A stretch of DNA of 5,153 nucleotides from contig JAJZRT010000336.1 of assembly GCA_021802595.1 (NCBI GenBank), forward strand, positions 1-5,153, given 5' to 3'. Numbering within the stretch: position 1 is the stretch's first letter; every line of letters starts with the position of its first letter. Both the position numbers and the translations under genes were made by a program. Source of the stretch: Pseudomonadota bacterium (GTDB taxonomy: Bacteria > Pseudomonadota > Gammaproteobacteria > Burkholderiales > Thiobacillaceae). The notes below the pieces were generated by a model. That model had not been told where the DNA came from. It did not search any database and saw only the letters and a list, made by a program, of their open reading frames with translations. Of the stretch, positions 1 to 5,056 are shown one piece after another.

Positions 1-1475
1 GGGACGATCCCCAGCACCGGCAGGCCCAGCTTCTGCTCGGCGTCGGTGGCCACGTGCACGGTGTCGTCGAGATGGTCGAGCAGCAGCGCGCTGGCGATGC
101 CGGCGAACAGGCCCAGCAGCAGGCCGATGACGAGGTTGAGCTTGGCGCGCGGCCGGTACCGCACCAGCGGCGGCTCGGCGCGGTCCACCACCGAGATGTT
201 GTTGATGCCCACGCCGCCGGCGACGCCGATCTCCTTGTAGCGCTGCAGGATGGCCTCGTAGAGCTGGCGGTTGGTGTCCACCTCGCGCTTGAGGATGTTG
301 TAGCGGATGCTGCGCTGCTCGAGGTCCAGCACCTGCTGGCGCAGATTGCCCACGCGCTGGCGCAACAGTGTTTCGCGCGTCTTGGCTGCCTCGTAGGTGC
401 TGCGCACCGAGTCACGCAGCACGGCGCTGCGTGCGGCGATCTGTTTGTGCATCTCGTCGAGCTTGGCGCGCAACTGCAGCATGGCCGGGAATGCCGGCTT
501 GTAGATGCGCAACTGGTCCTGGTATTTCGCCTGGTCCTCGGCGTAGCTCTGCTGCAGCTTCTGGATCACCGGATCGCCCAGCACCTGCGCCACCTGGTCG
601 GCCGGCGCCGACTGGATCTGGCGCCAGCGGGCCTCGGCTTTGTAGCGCTCCTGCTCGGCCTGCGCTAGCGCGGCATTGAGCTGCTCGAGCTGCTGTCCGA
701 CTAGGCTTTGCTTGTCGCTGATGTTGACGATGTCGTGCTTCTGCGCGAACGCCACCAGCAGCTTGTCGGAGTCCTCCAGGCGCAGCTTGAGCTGCTGCAG
801 GCGCTGCTCGAGGTACTGCTTGGCGTAGCCGGAGGCCGCCATGCGGCGGTCGAGGTTGGAGCGGATGTATTGCTCGGCGTAGGCGTTGGCGATGCGCGCC
901 GACAGCCGTGGGTCGGGCGTGTCCACCGCCACATCGACCAGCTTCGAGTTGAGCACCGGCCGCACTGACAGCATGCCCAGCAGGGCATCGGCGTCGGCGC
1001 GCAGTTTGTCGTCTTGGTTGACCTTGCGGCCCGATGACCCGTGCAGCAGGCCCAGCAGCCGCCCCAACGGCGAGGGGCGCAGCAGCCGCTGGAAGGCCGC
1101 GTCGTGCTGCAGGTCCATGGCCACGACCACGCGCCGCGCCAGCGAGTGGCTTTTCAGCAGGTCGTACTGGGTCTGATAGAAGGTCTGGTCGTTCAACGAC
1201 TCGACCGGCTGGAAACCGCGCACGCGCACCACGTTGACGGTGTCGCGGTTGATCTGCAGCCGGGTATCGGCCCTGAAGATCGGCGTGGCCAGCAGGGTGA
1301 GGATCAGCGCGATCAGCACCCCCAGGCCGGTGCTGCCGAGGACCACCCAGCGGCGGCTGACGAGTGCGCGCCAGTAGGCCTTCAGGTCGATGTCGTCATC
1401 ACCCTGCGGGCTGCCATCGGGCAGCCGCATGCCCTGCCCGGGCGGGGTCTCCGTGTCGAGGGGGTCGGCATTCAT
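1..1475 (-). CDS. Wzz/GumC-type polysaccharide co-polymerase (probable tyrosine autokinase), 3' end outside window
   Basis: Partial gene: 491 codons are present and the frame is still open at the left edge. The product is an inner-membrane chain-length determinant of the Wzz/Wzc/GumC class. An N-terminal cytoplasmic stretch leads into the Wzz motif (DIDLKAYWRALVSRRW, residues 28-43) and TM1 (about 44-64). A long periplasmic region with Q/E/L/R-rich coiled coil follows (about 215-285 and 335-400). A GNVR-like segment (about 390-435) and the proline/arginine stretch PPLVRYRPRAK precede TM2 (about 446-466). After TM2 the protein re-enters the cytoplasm with DHLDDTVHVATDAEQKLGLP (467-486), the linker that normally precedes a BY-kinase domain. 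A kinase is therefore likely, but its Walker motifs and tyrosine tail are not visible. The ATG at 1475 is preceded by AGGGA at good spacing; Met16 is a weaker alternative. It lies 46 nt after the export lipoprotein gene, in the same operon. Xanthomonas GumC is a shorter relative. Confidence 0.93.
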   Translation of the reverse strand, partial: MNADPLDTETPPGQGMRLPDGSPQGDDDIDLKAYWRALVSRRWVVLGSTGLGVLIALILTLLATPIFRADTRLQINRDTVNVVRVRGFQPVESLNDQTFYQTQYDLLKSHSLARRVVVAMDLQHDAAFQRLLRPSPLGRLLGLLHGSSGRKVNQDDKLRADADALLGMLSVRPVLNSKLVDVAVDTPDPRLSARIANAYAEQYIRSNLDRRMAASGYAKQYLEQRLQQLKLRLEDSDKLLVAFAQKHDIVNISDKQSLVGQQLEQLNAALAQAEQERYKAEARWRQIQSAPADQVAQVLGDPVIQKLQQSYAEDQAKYQDQLRIYKPAFPAMLQLRAKLDEMHKQIAARSAVLRDSVRSTYEAAKTRETLLRQRVGNLRQQVLDLEQRSIRYNILKREVDTNRQLYEAILQRYKEIGVAGGVGINNISVVDRAEPPLVRYRPRAKLNLVIGLLLGLFAGIASALLLDHLDDTVHVATDAEQKLGLPVLGIV

Positions 1476-1522
1476 ACGGTGTCCCTGGCTGAGCTTGGCA
1501 TTGCAGCGGACGGCCAGGCCAT
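1472..1522 (-). other. 16-codon bridge reading frame between export and co-polymerase genes
   Basis: This short frame (MAWPSAAMPSSARDTV) starts at an ATG that shares one base with the TGA stop of the export gene (TGATG). It ends at a TGA that overlaps the ATG of the co-polymerase gene (ATGA, 1475-1472). It therefore spans the whole 46-nt gap. The AGGGA ribosome-binding site of the co-polymerase gene lies inside it. The peptide has no recognisable function. The inferred role is to carry terminating ribosomes to the next start codon. Chance cannot be excluded for this one frame; the argument rests on the same arrangement at all three junctions. Confidence 0.3.
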
Positions 1523-2235
1523 CAGAGCTTGTAAGCCTGGAAATAGATGAAGCCGCGCAGGTTGTCGAGGATGCCCTTGAGCGTCGACTTCAGGCCCGAC
1601 TCGTCGACCACGACGATGTCGTTGGGATACAGCACGGGGTCGAGCATGCGCCCGGCACGGATGCGGTCGAGATCGAAGCGCGCGGCCATCGGTTTGCCGT
1701 CGATGGTGCGGAAGATCACCACCCGGCTGTAGTTGGCCAGCGTGGTCGGACCTTCGGCCATGGCGATGGCCTGCAGCAGATTCATCTGCCCGACCATGGG
1801 GTAGACCCCCGGCTTGTGCACGGCGCCATCGACGGTGAAGCGTTCATCGGCGGCCTTGCGCACGTACACCGAGACCTGTGGATCCTGCAGGTAGGTTTCG
1901 GCCAGCCGCTGGGTGATCGCCTGACGCGCCTGGTTGACGGTGAGCCCGCCGACTTTGACGACGCCGGCCAGCGGCAGGTCGATATCGCCGATACCGTCCA
2001 CCCGTGCCTTGACCTTGTTGAAGTCCTTCACCTGGAACACGCTGATCTCGAGCAGGTCGCCCGGACCCAGGTGGTATTGCATCGCTTCGGGCCCGAGCAG
2101 GGCGGCGGGGTCGAATGCCTGTGCGCCGGCCGGCACGGTGTGCACCACCGAGGGCCCGGTCGGATTGGATGCACAGGCAGCCAGCAGCAAGGCACACAGG
2201 GCGGCCAGCACAATTCCCGGTTTCTGCTTGCCCAT
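1522..2235 (-). CDS. Wza/GumB-type outer-membrane polysaccharide export lipoprotein
   Basis: A 237-residue lipoprotein that would form the outer-membrane channel, or its periplasmic base, for polysaccharide export. The N-terminus has a lysine-containing start (MGKQK), a hydrophobic core and a lipobox LAAC with the lipidated cysteine at residue 21. The Poly_export domain follows at about 53-128, with the typical YHLGPGDLLEISVFQ opening and later DIDLPLAGVVKVGGLT. An SLBB-type beta-grasp domain covers about 132-185 (FTVDGAVHKPGVYP, then the MNLLQAIAMAEGP helix). The end is YPNDIVVVDES plus a short amphipathic tail (LKSTLKGILDNLRGFIYFQ). The length fits the short GumB class rather than the roughly 380-residue E. 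coli Wza, which has an extra SLBB domain. The frame is open well upstream, but the ATG at 2235 is the only start giving a signal peptide, and GGGAA lies just upstream of it. Its partner is the adjacent co-polymerase gene. Confidence 0.95.
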   Translation of the reverse strand: MGKQKPGIVLAALCALLLAACASNPTGPSVVHTVPAGAQAFDPAALLGPEAMQYHLGPGDLLEISVFQVKDFNKVKARVDGIGDIDLPLAGVVKVGGLTVNQARQAITQRLAETYLQDPQVSVYVRKAADERFTVDGAVHKPGVYPMVGQMNLLQAIAMAEGPTTLANYSRVVIFRTIDGKPMAARFDLDRIRAGRMLDPVLYPNDIVVVDESGLKSTLKGILDNLRGFIYFQAYKL

Positions 2236-2369
2236 CAGGATTCCCAAGATGCATGCGCCGCGCCGGCGGCGCGACGCGTATTGGACAGATCCCGCAGCCC
2301 GCGTCCGGTGACGCCTGCTGCCGGTTCGCTGAATTCGACCACGATGCAACGCGCCCCTGGCATGCTCAT
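2235..2369 (-). CDS. Possible 44-residue small protein or bridge reading frame between cpsB and the export gene
   Basis: The 130-nt gap between cpsB and the export gene is filled by a frame of 44 codons. Its ATG overlaps the cpsB stop (ATGA, 2369-2366), and its TGA shares one base with the ATG of the export gene (TGATG, 2237-2233). The product begins MSMPGARCIVVEFSEP, has one short hydrophobic strand (CIVVEF), then an arginine- and alanine-rich tail. I recognise no domain, signal peptide or membrane segment. About two thirds of third codon positions are G or C, lower than expected for a well-established gene here. The same frame is open further upstream inside cpsB and has another ATG at 2447 (70 residues). 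It could be a real small gene, a coupling device or a gene remnant. Confidence 0.3.
   Translation of the reverse strand: MSMPGARCIVVEFSEPAAGVTGRGLRDLSNTRRAAGAAHASWES
2255..2272 (-). repeat. Perfect 7-bp hairpin just upstream of the export gene
   Basis: The arms GCGCCGC (2255-2261) and GCGGCGC (2266-2272) are perfectly complementary around a 4-base loop. In the transcript this stem ends about 20 nt before the ATG of the export gene and just before its GGGAA ribosome-binding site. No T-run follows on the minus strand, so it does not look like an intrinsic terminator. It lies inside the 44-codon bridge frame, so ribosomes translating that frame would melt it. A role in controlling translation of the export gene is inference. 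Confidence 0.45.
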
Positions 2370-3160
2370 GCGCGATGCCGCCAGTGCCGCCACCAGCTTG
2401 GCTTGGCTGCAGGGATTGCCGCGGTAGGCAGTGCCGGCGCTTCGCATGCGGGGCGATTGTAGAGGATGCATTCCGGGCGCGTCTGCACCAGGTGCATCGC
2501 CTCGTCCGCACCCACGCGCGTGGCGGCGGCCTCGCGCCCCTCGGCCAGCAGCGGCACGCGGCGCTCGCAGTGGTGGGCATCGGTGGCGAGGATGTGGACC
2601 AGTCCCTGCTCCAGCATGCGCTCGGCCCAGTAACGCGGACGGCGCCCGTAGCGGCCGGTGAGGCTGCCGGCGGTGACTTGCATCCACGCGCCGCCGCGCA
2701 CCAGTTGCGCGAACAGCGGGTAGTGCTCCTCGATCCAGGTGAGCCGCTCGGGATGCGTGACCACCGGCACGTAGCCGGCGGCCAGCACCTGGAACACCGA
2801 ATCGGCCAGGCGCGGCGGCGCGACGTGGTGCGGCGGCTCGAACAGGAAGTAGCGGCTGTCCGCCAGCGTCGCGATGCGGCCGCTGCGCAGGCCCTCGACC
2901 AGGTCCGGCGCGAGATGGGTATCGGCACCGGTCGTGAGCTGCAGCACGATGCCCTCGCCCGCCAGTTCGCCGCGGAATGACTCGACCGCGGCCAGGATGC
3001 CCGCACGATCGTTCTCGTACAGACCCGGGTAGATATGCGGCGTGCAGGCGACGGTGCGGATGCCGTCCGCCGCCGCCATGCGCGCCATCGCCAACGCCAC
3101 GGCGCGGTCGGGCGCACCGTCGTCGATCCCCGGCAACAGATGGCAATGCAGGTCGATCAT
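2366..3160 (-). CDS. cpsB: CpsB/YwqE-family PHP-domain phosphotyrosine-protein phosphatase
   Basis: A 264-residue, metal-dependent cytoplasmic phosphatase of the PHP superfamily. Family members remove phosphate from the tyrosine-rich tail of a BY-kinase and so control polysaccharide assembly. All metal-site motifs are present: H5 and H7 in DLHCHLLPGIDDG, H42 in ACTPHIYPG, D80 in GADTHLAP, E108 in YFLFEPP, H136 in VTHPERL, and D194/H196 in ATDAHHCERR. QVTAGSLTGRYG (161-172) is also typical. D80 sits where many Firmicute CpsB proteins have glutamate, probably a subfamily feature. I chose the ATG at 3160 because it gives the standard MIDLHCH start and usual ligand spacing; an in-frame GTG at 3190 would add ten residues. 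The family core ends near residue 237 (ILYNRPA), and the last 27 residues are an unusual W/H/A/P-rich tail. It lies 49 nt after the transferase gene. Its substrate is probably the co-polymerase encoded two genes downstream. Confidence 0.93.
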   Translation of the reverse strand: MIDLHCHLLPGIDDGAPDRAVALAMARMAAADGIRTVACTPHIYPGLYENDRAGILAAVESFRGELAGEGIVLQLTTGADTHLAPDLVEGLRSGRIATLADSRYFLFEPPHHVAPPRLADSVFQVLAAGYVPVVTHPERLTWIEEHYPLFAQLVRGGAWMQVTAGSLTGRYGRRPRYWAERMLEQGLVHILATDAHHCERRVPLLAEGREAAATRVGADEAMHLVQTRPECILYNRPACEAPALPTAAIPAAKPSWWRHWRHRA

Positions 3161-3210
3161 CGCGATCGTGCCGTCCGGCCATCGGGCCACTGCGTGCGCA
3201 CCGGCGGCAT
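3157..3210 (-). other. 17-codon bridge reading frame between transferase and phosphatase genes
   Basis: The frame ([17 protein letters not shown]) starts at an ATG sharing one base with the TGA of the transferase gene (TGATG, 3212-3208). It ends at a TGA that overlaps the cpsB ATG (ATGA, 3160-3157). It spans the whole gap. GGAA lies nine bases before its ATG, inside the end of the transferase gene. The cpsB ATG itself has no clear Shine-Dalgarno sequence, which would fit start by coupling. The peptide has no known relative that I can name. If cpsB actually starts at the GTG at 3190, the bridge interpretation for this junction weakens. Confidence 0.3.
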
Positions 3211-4679
3211 CAGTAGGCGTTCCGGTCCGCGAAGCCGCGCACCATGGTCAGCGCGATGATGCGCAGGTCGAACAGCAGCGACCAGTGCTCGATGTAGTAC
3301 AGGTCGTGCTCGATGCGGCGGCGCATCTTCTCGATGGTGTCGGTCTCGCCGCGCCAGCCGTTGACCTGTGCCCAGCCGGTGATGCCGGGCTTGACCTTGT
3401 GGCGCAGCGCGTAGTGCTCGATGAGCTGCCCATAGGTCTGGTTGTGCTCGACGGCATGCGGGCGCGGGCCGACGATCGACATACGTCCCTGCAGCACGTT
3501 GAAGAACTGCGGCAGTTCGTCGAGGCTGGTGCGGCGCAGAAACGCACCGAAGCGCGTCAGCCGCGGATCGTCGCGCTGCGCCTGGATGACTTCGCCGTCG
3601 GGCTCGCGGTGCACGTACATGCTGCGGAATTTCCATACCTCGATCTGACGGCCGTCCCAGCCGTGACGGCGCTGGCGGTACAGCACCGGCCCCGGCGAAC
3701 TGAACTTGACCCCGAGCGCGACCAGCAGCATCACCGGGCTGGCGAGCAGCAGGATCAGCAGCGCCAGCACCACGTCCTCGGTGCGCTTGAGTGCATGGTC
3801 GATGCCCAACATCGGGCTGGCGCTGAGATCGAGCATCGGCGTGTCGAGGATCTCGGTGACGCCCCGGTTGAGCAGGAACAGGCCCAGCAGGTCGGGCGCA
3901 TAGCGGATGTTGGCCGTGCATTGGCGCAACTGCGCCAGCACCGACTCCAGCATGGCACTCTCCTGCAGCGGCAGGCTGATCCACACCTCATCCACCCCGC
4001 CCTCGCGCACGAACCGGTCCAGTTCGGACAATGGGCGCAGCGGCACGCCCTCGAGCGCACCGGCCTCGTTTTCGCCCGCGCTCTCCCGCGTGTGGAACGC
4101 GGCGGCCACCTCGAAACCGGCCCAGCCCGCGCTGCGGCAACGCGCCGCCAGTTCGGCGACCTGCGCGCCGCAGCCGACGATCACCGCCCGCCGCCGGTTG
4201 TAGCCGCGCGCGCGCAGCGCGCGCAGGATGCCGAACACCAGCAGGCGCACCACCACCATGCCGGTGCCCGTCGATGCGAACCACAACGCCATCCAGATGC
4301 GCGAGAACCGCGCGTTCTCCTTGAAGACCACCATCAGCAGCAGCGTCAGCGCGAACACCGCCGTCCAACCGGCCAGCGCCTGCATTACCGGCGCGCGCAA
4401 GCCACGCGCGCGCCACGAGCGGTACACGCCGAAGGTCGGGAACAGCATCGCCACCAGCAGGGCCGCCACCAGCGTCACCAGGCCGTAGTCGGTGGACACT
4501 CCGACGCCGGCGATACCGAAGCGCAACCGGTATGCCAGCAGCCCGCCCAGCACGGCCAGCTCCGCATCCAGCGCGCGGTTGAGCGCGCCAAGGCCCGTCG
4601 AATAGGCCCGCAGCAGCCCGCCTCTCATCGTTCCGTACGCGTACGCATCCCGCGACGCCTCATGTGACCCAGGCGCCAT
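3210..4679 (-). CDS. wcaJ: Undecaprenyl-phosphate glucose phosphotransferase (WcaJ/GumD type)
   Basis: A 489-residue polyisoprenyl-phosphate hexose-1-phosphate transferase that begins the repeat unit by moving sugar-1-phosphate, most likely glucose from UDP-glucose, onto undecaprenyl phosphate. Four hydrophobic segments lie at about 38-57, 66-84, 100-118 and 127-150. A Rossmann-like domain follows ([11 protein letters not shown], 164-174, to about 280). The C-terminal bacterial sugar transferase domain runs from about 297 to the end, with a re-entrant membrane helix broken by P315 and then [16 protein letters not shown]. Catalytic-domain motifs are KFRSM (350-354), DELPQ with the acidic pair D387/E388, VGPRPH (403-408) and [17 protein letters not shown] (430-446). 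The length and sequence are close to GumD of the xanthan pathway; exact sugar specificity is inferred. The ATG at 4679 has no clear Shine-Dalgarno; Met18 (ATG at 4628) has GGAA close by and is a serious alternative. It is the first gene of the operon. Confidence 0.95.
   Translation of the reverse strand: MAPGSHEASRDAYAYGTMRGGLLRAYSTGLGALNRALDAELAVLGGLLAYRLRFGIAGVGVSTDYGLVTLVAALLVAMLFPTFGVYRSWRARGLRAPVMQALAGWTAVFALTLLLMVVFKENARFSRIWMALWFASTGTGMVVVRLLVFGILRALRARGYNRRRAVIVGCGAQVAELAARCRSAGWAGFEVAAAFHTRESAGENEAGALEGVPLRPLSELDRFVREGGVDEVWISLPLQESAMLESVLAQLRQCTANIRYAPDLLGLFLLNRGVTEILDTPMLDLSASPMLGIDHALKRTEDVVLALLILLLASPVMLLVALGVKFSSPGPVLYRQRRHGWDGRQIEVWKFRSMYVHREPDGEVIQAQRDDPRLTRFGAFLRRTSLDELPQFFNVLQGRMSIVGPRPHAVEHNQTYGQLIEHYALRHKVKPGITGWAQVNGWRGETDTIEKMRRRIEHDLYYIEHWSLLFDLRIIALTMVRGFADRNAY
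4390..4414. repeat. 9-bp perfect inverted repeat inside the transferase gene
   Basis: GGCGCGCGC (4390-4398) and GCGCGCGCC (4406-4414) are exact reverse complements around a 7-base loop. The repeat lies in codons of the arginine/alanine-rich loop [10 protein letters not shown] between membrane segments 2 and 3. It can be explained by CGC/GCG codon choice, so I record it only as a strong potential hairpin. Confidence 0.4.
4634..4645. repeat. 12-bp perfect palindrome near the transferase start
   Basis: CGTACGCGTACG is a perfect 12-bp palindrome. It begins 6 bases upstream of the alternative ATG at 4628 (Met18). If translation starts at 4679 it encodes part of DAYAYG. If it starts at 4628 it lies in the 5' leader and could be a protein-binding site or a small stem next to the ribosome-binding site. 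Confidence 0.4.
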
Positions 4680-4702
4680 GCCATCGGCGCCGCACCGTCG
4701 CT

Positions 4703-4731
4703 ACCATGCCCCGGCAAGTTCATGATGGCAA
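4703..4731 (-). promoter_or_regulatory. Candidate sigma70 promoter of the polysaccharide operon
   Basis: On the minus strand TTGCCA (4731-4726) matches the -35 consensus at five of six bases. It is followed after exactly 17 bases by CATGGT (4708-4703), which matches the -10 consensus at only three of six. Transcription would start near 4696. That leaves a leader of about 17 nt to the ATG at 4679, or about 68 nt to the ATG at 4628. The weak -10 suggests an activator-dependent promoter; two inverted repeats sit directly upstream. Confidence 0.3.
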
Positions 4732-4733
4732 GC

Positions 4734-4751
4734 GCAAAACTTTACATTTGC
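4734..4751. promoter_or_regulatory. Dyad in an AT-rich patch upstream of the candidate promoter
   Basis: GCAAA (4734-4738) and TTTGC (4747-4751) form a 5-bp dyad separated by 8 bases. It lies in the only clearly AT-rich stretch of the intergenic region and abuts the candidate -35 element. Its position suits an activator site, but no known regulator consensus is recognised. Confidence 0.25.
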
Positions 4752-4754
4752 ATG

Positions 4755-4769
4755 TCGTGTCCGACACGA
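4755..4769. promoter_or_regulatory. 15-bp near-perfect palindrome, candidate operator
   Basis: TCGTGTC-C-GACACGA is a 7+1+7 perfect inverted repeat. It lies about 60-75 bases upstream of the inferred start of transcription of the polysaccharide operon. The single-base centre and full symmetry fit a homodimeric regulator site rather than an RNA hairpin. Which regulator binds cannot be told from the sequence. Confidence 0.4.
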
Positions 4770-4829
4770 TGCCGCGCCCCCGTGCCCCGCCAGGCCCGCC
4801 GGCACAGGATGCACTCGATGATGCTGCGC

Positions 4830-4847
4830 GCCCGTCATGCGACGGGC
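4830..4847. repeat. 7-bp perfect stem-loop in the intergenic region
   Basis: GCCCGTC (4830-4836) and GACGGGC (4841-4847) pair perfectly around the loop ATGC. No T-run follows on either strand, so an intrinsic terminator is not supported. Its function is unknown. Confidence 0.4.
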
Positions 4848-4962
4848 AGGTATGGCAAGAAGCTGCGCGTGACGCCGTCAGCCCGCCTTGAGCCCATGGA
4901 TGGCCGGCATGTATCCTTGCGTGCCGCTGCCTGGCCGGCCGCGGCGAGCGGATGATTCCACG

Positions 4963-5010
4963 GCGCATTCCCGGATGCGCTGCGACCGCTGCGAGTCGAA
5001 CTCGCGGTCG
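4963..5010. repeat. Two tandem stem-loops upstream of the SRP RNA gene
   Basis: The first stem is GCGCAT (4963-4968) with ATGCGC (4975-4980) around a 6-base loop. Two bases later comes the second: CGACC (4983-4987) and GCGAG (4991-4995) pair with CTCGC and GGTCG (5001-5010), around the loop TCGAA, with a 3-base bulge. The second looks superficially like a tRNA T-arm followed by CCA, but the loop is too short and no tRNA body precedes it. They end 46 bases before the SRP RNA and may affect its promoter or be part of its precursor. Confidence 0.4.
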
Positions 5011-5056
5011 GCCATAGCTTGTCCGCGTGCGGCAATGCGTGCGCACGCCCGTCCAT

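Larger units (their letters stand above)
4680..5056. other. Divergent intergenic region without a convincing protein gene
   Basis: The 377 bases between the transferase gene and the SRP RNA contain open frames on both strands. Their products are arginine/alanine/proline-rich, lack a ribosome-binding site and resemble no known family, so I call none of them. The region holds a candidate operon promoter at its left end, a dyad and a palindrome next to it, and three perfect or near-perfect stem-loops between 4830 and 5010. A promoter for the SRP RNA must lie in its right part. The best -10-like sequence I see (TAGCTT, 5015-5020) lacks a good -35 partner, so I do not call it. Confidence 0.6.

Noticed and set aside
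2255..2272. Intrinsic terminator between cpsB and the export gene.
   Set aside because: The stem is short and no T-run follows on the minus strand; the downstream gene clearly belongs to the same operon.
1390..2427. Plus-strand open frame of 345 codons opposite the export lipoprotein gene.
   Set aside because: The composition is that of an antisense shadow. The minus strand encodes a signal peptide, lipobox and Poly_export/SLBB motifs.
2456..2461. TACAAT on the minus strand as a -10 element for an internal promoter before the export gene.
   Set aside because: No acceptable -35 hexamer lies 16-18 bases upstream (AGACGC at 17), and the motif is inside the conserved ILYN codons of cpsB.
2236..3117. 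Reading the export protein as a 531-residue product with an extra N-terminal half.
   Set aside because: The upstream part is out-of-frame cpsB sequence, rich in arginine, alanine and serine. The signal peptide and ribosome-binding site place the true start at 2235.
3042..4667. Long plus-strand open frame of 541 codons opposite the transferase and phosphatase genes.
   Set aside because: Its product is histidine/glutamine/arginine-rich low-complexity sequence with no domain. The minus-strand frames in the same place carry full catalytic motifs, so it is an antisense shadow caused by high GC.
4981..5014. Possible tRNA 3' end: a GCGAG-TCGAA-CTCGC arm followed by GGTCGG and CCA.
   Set aside because: The loop has 5 bases rather than the 7 of a T-loop. 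No D-arm, anticodon arm or pairing 5' acceptor strand precedes it at the right distance.
4720..5046. Minus-strand frame of 108 codons in the intergenic region, with overlapping plus-strand frames.
   Set aside because: No ribosome-binding site, arginine/alanine/histidine-rich content, no recognisable domain, and it covers the regulatory repeats.
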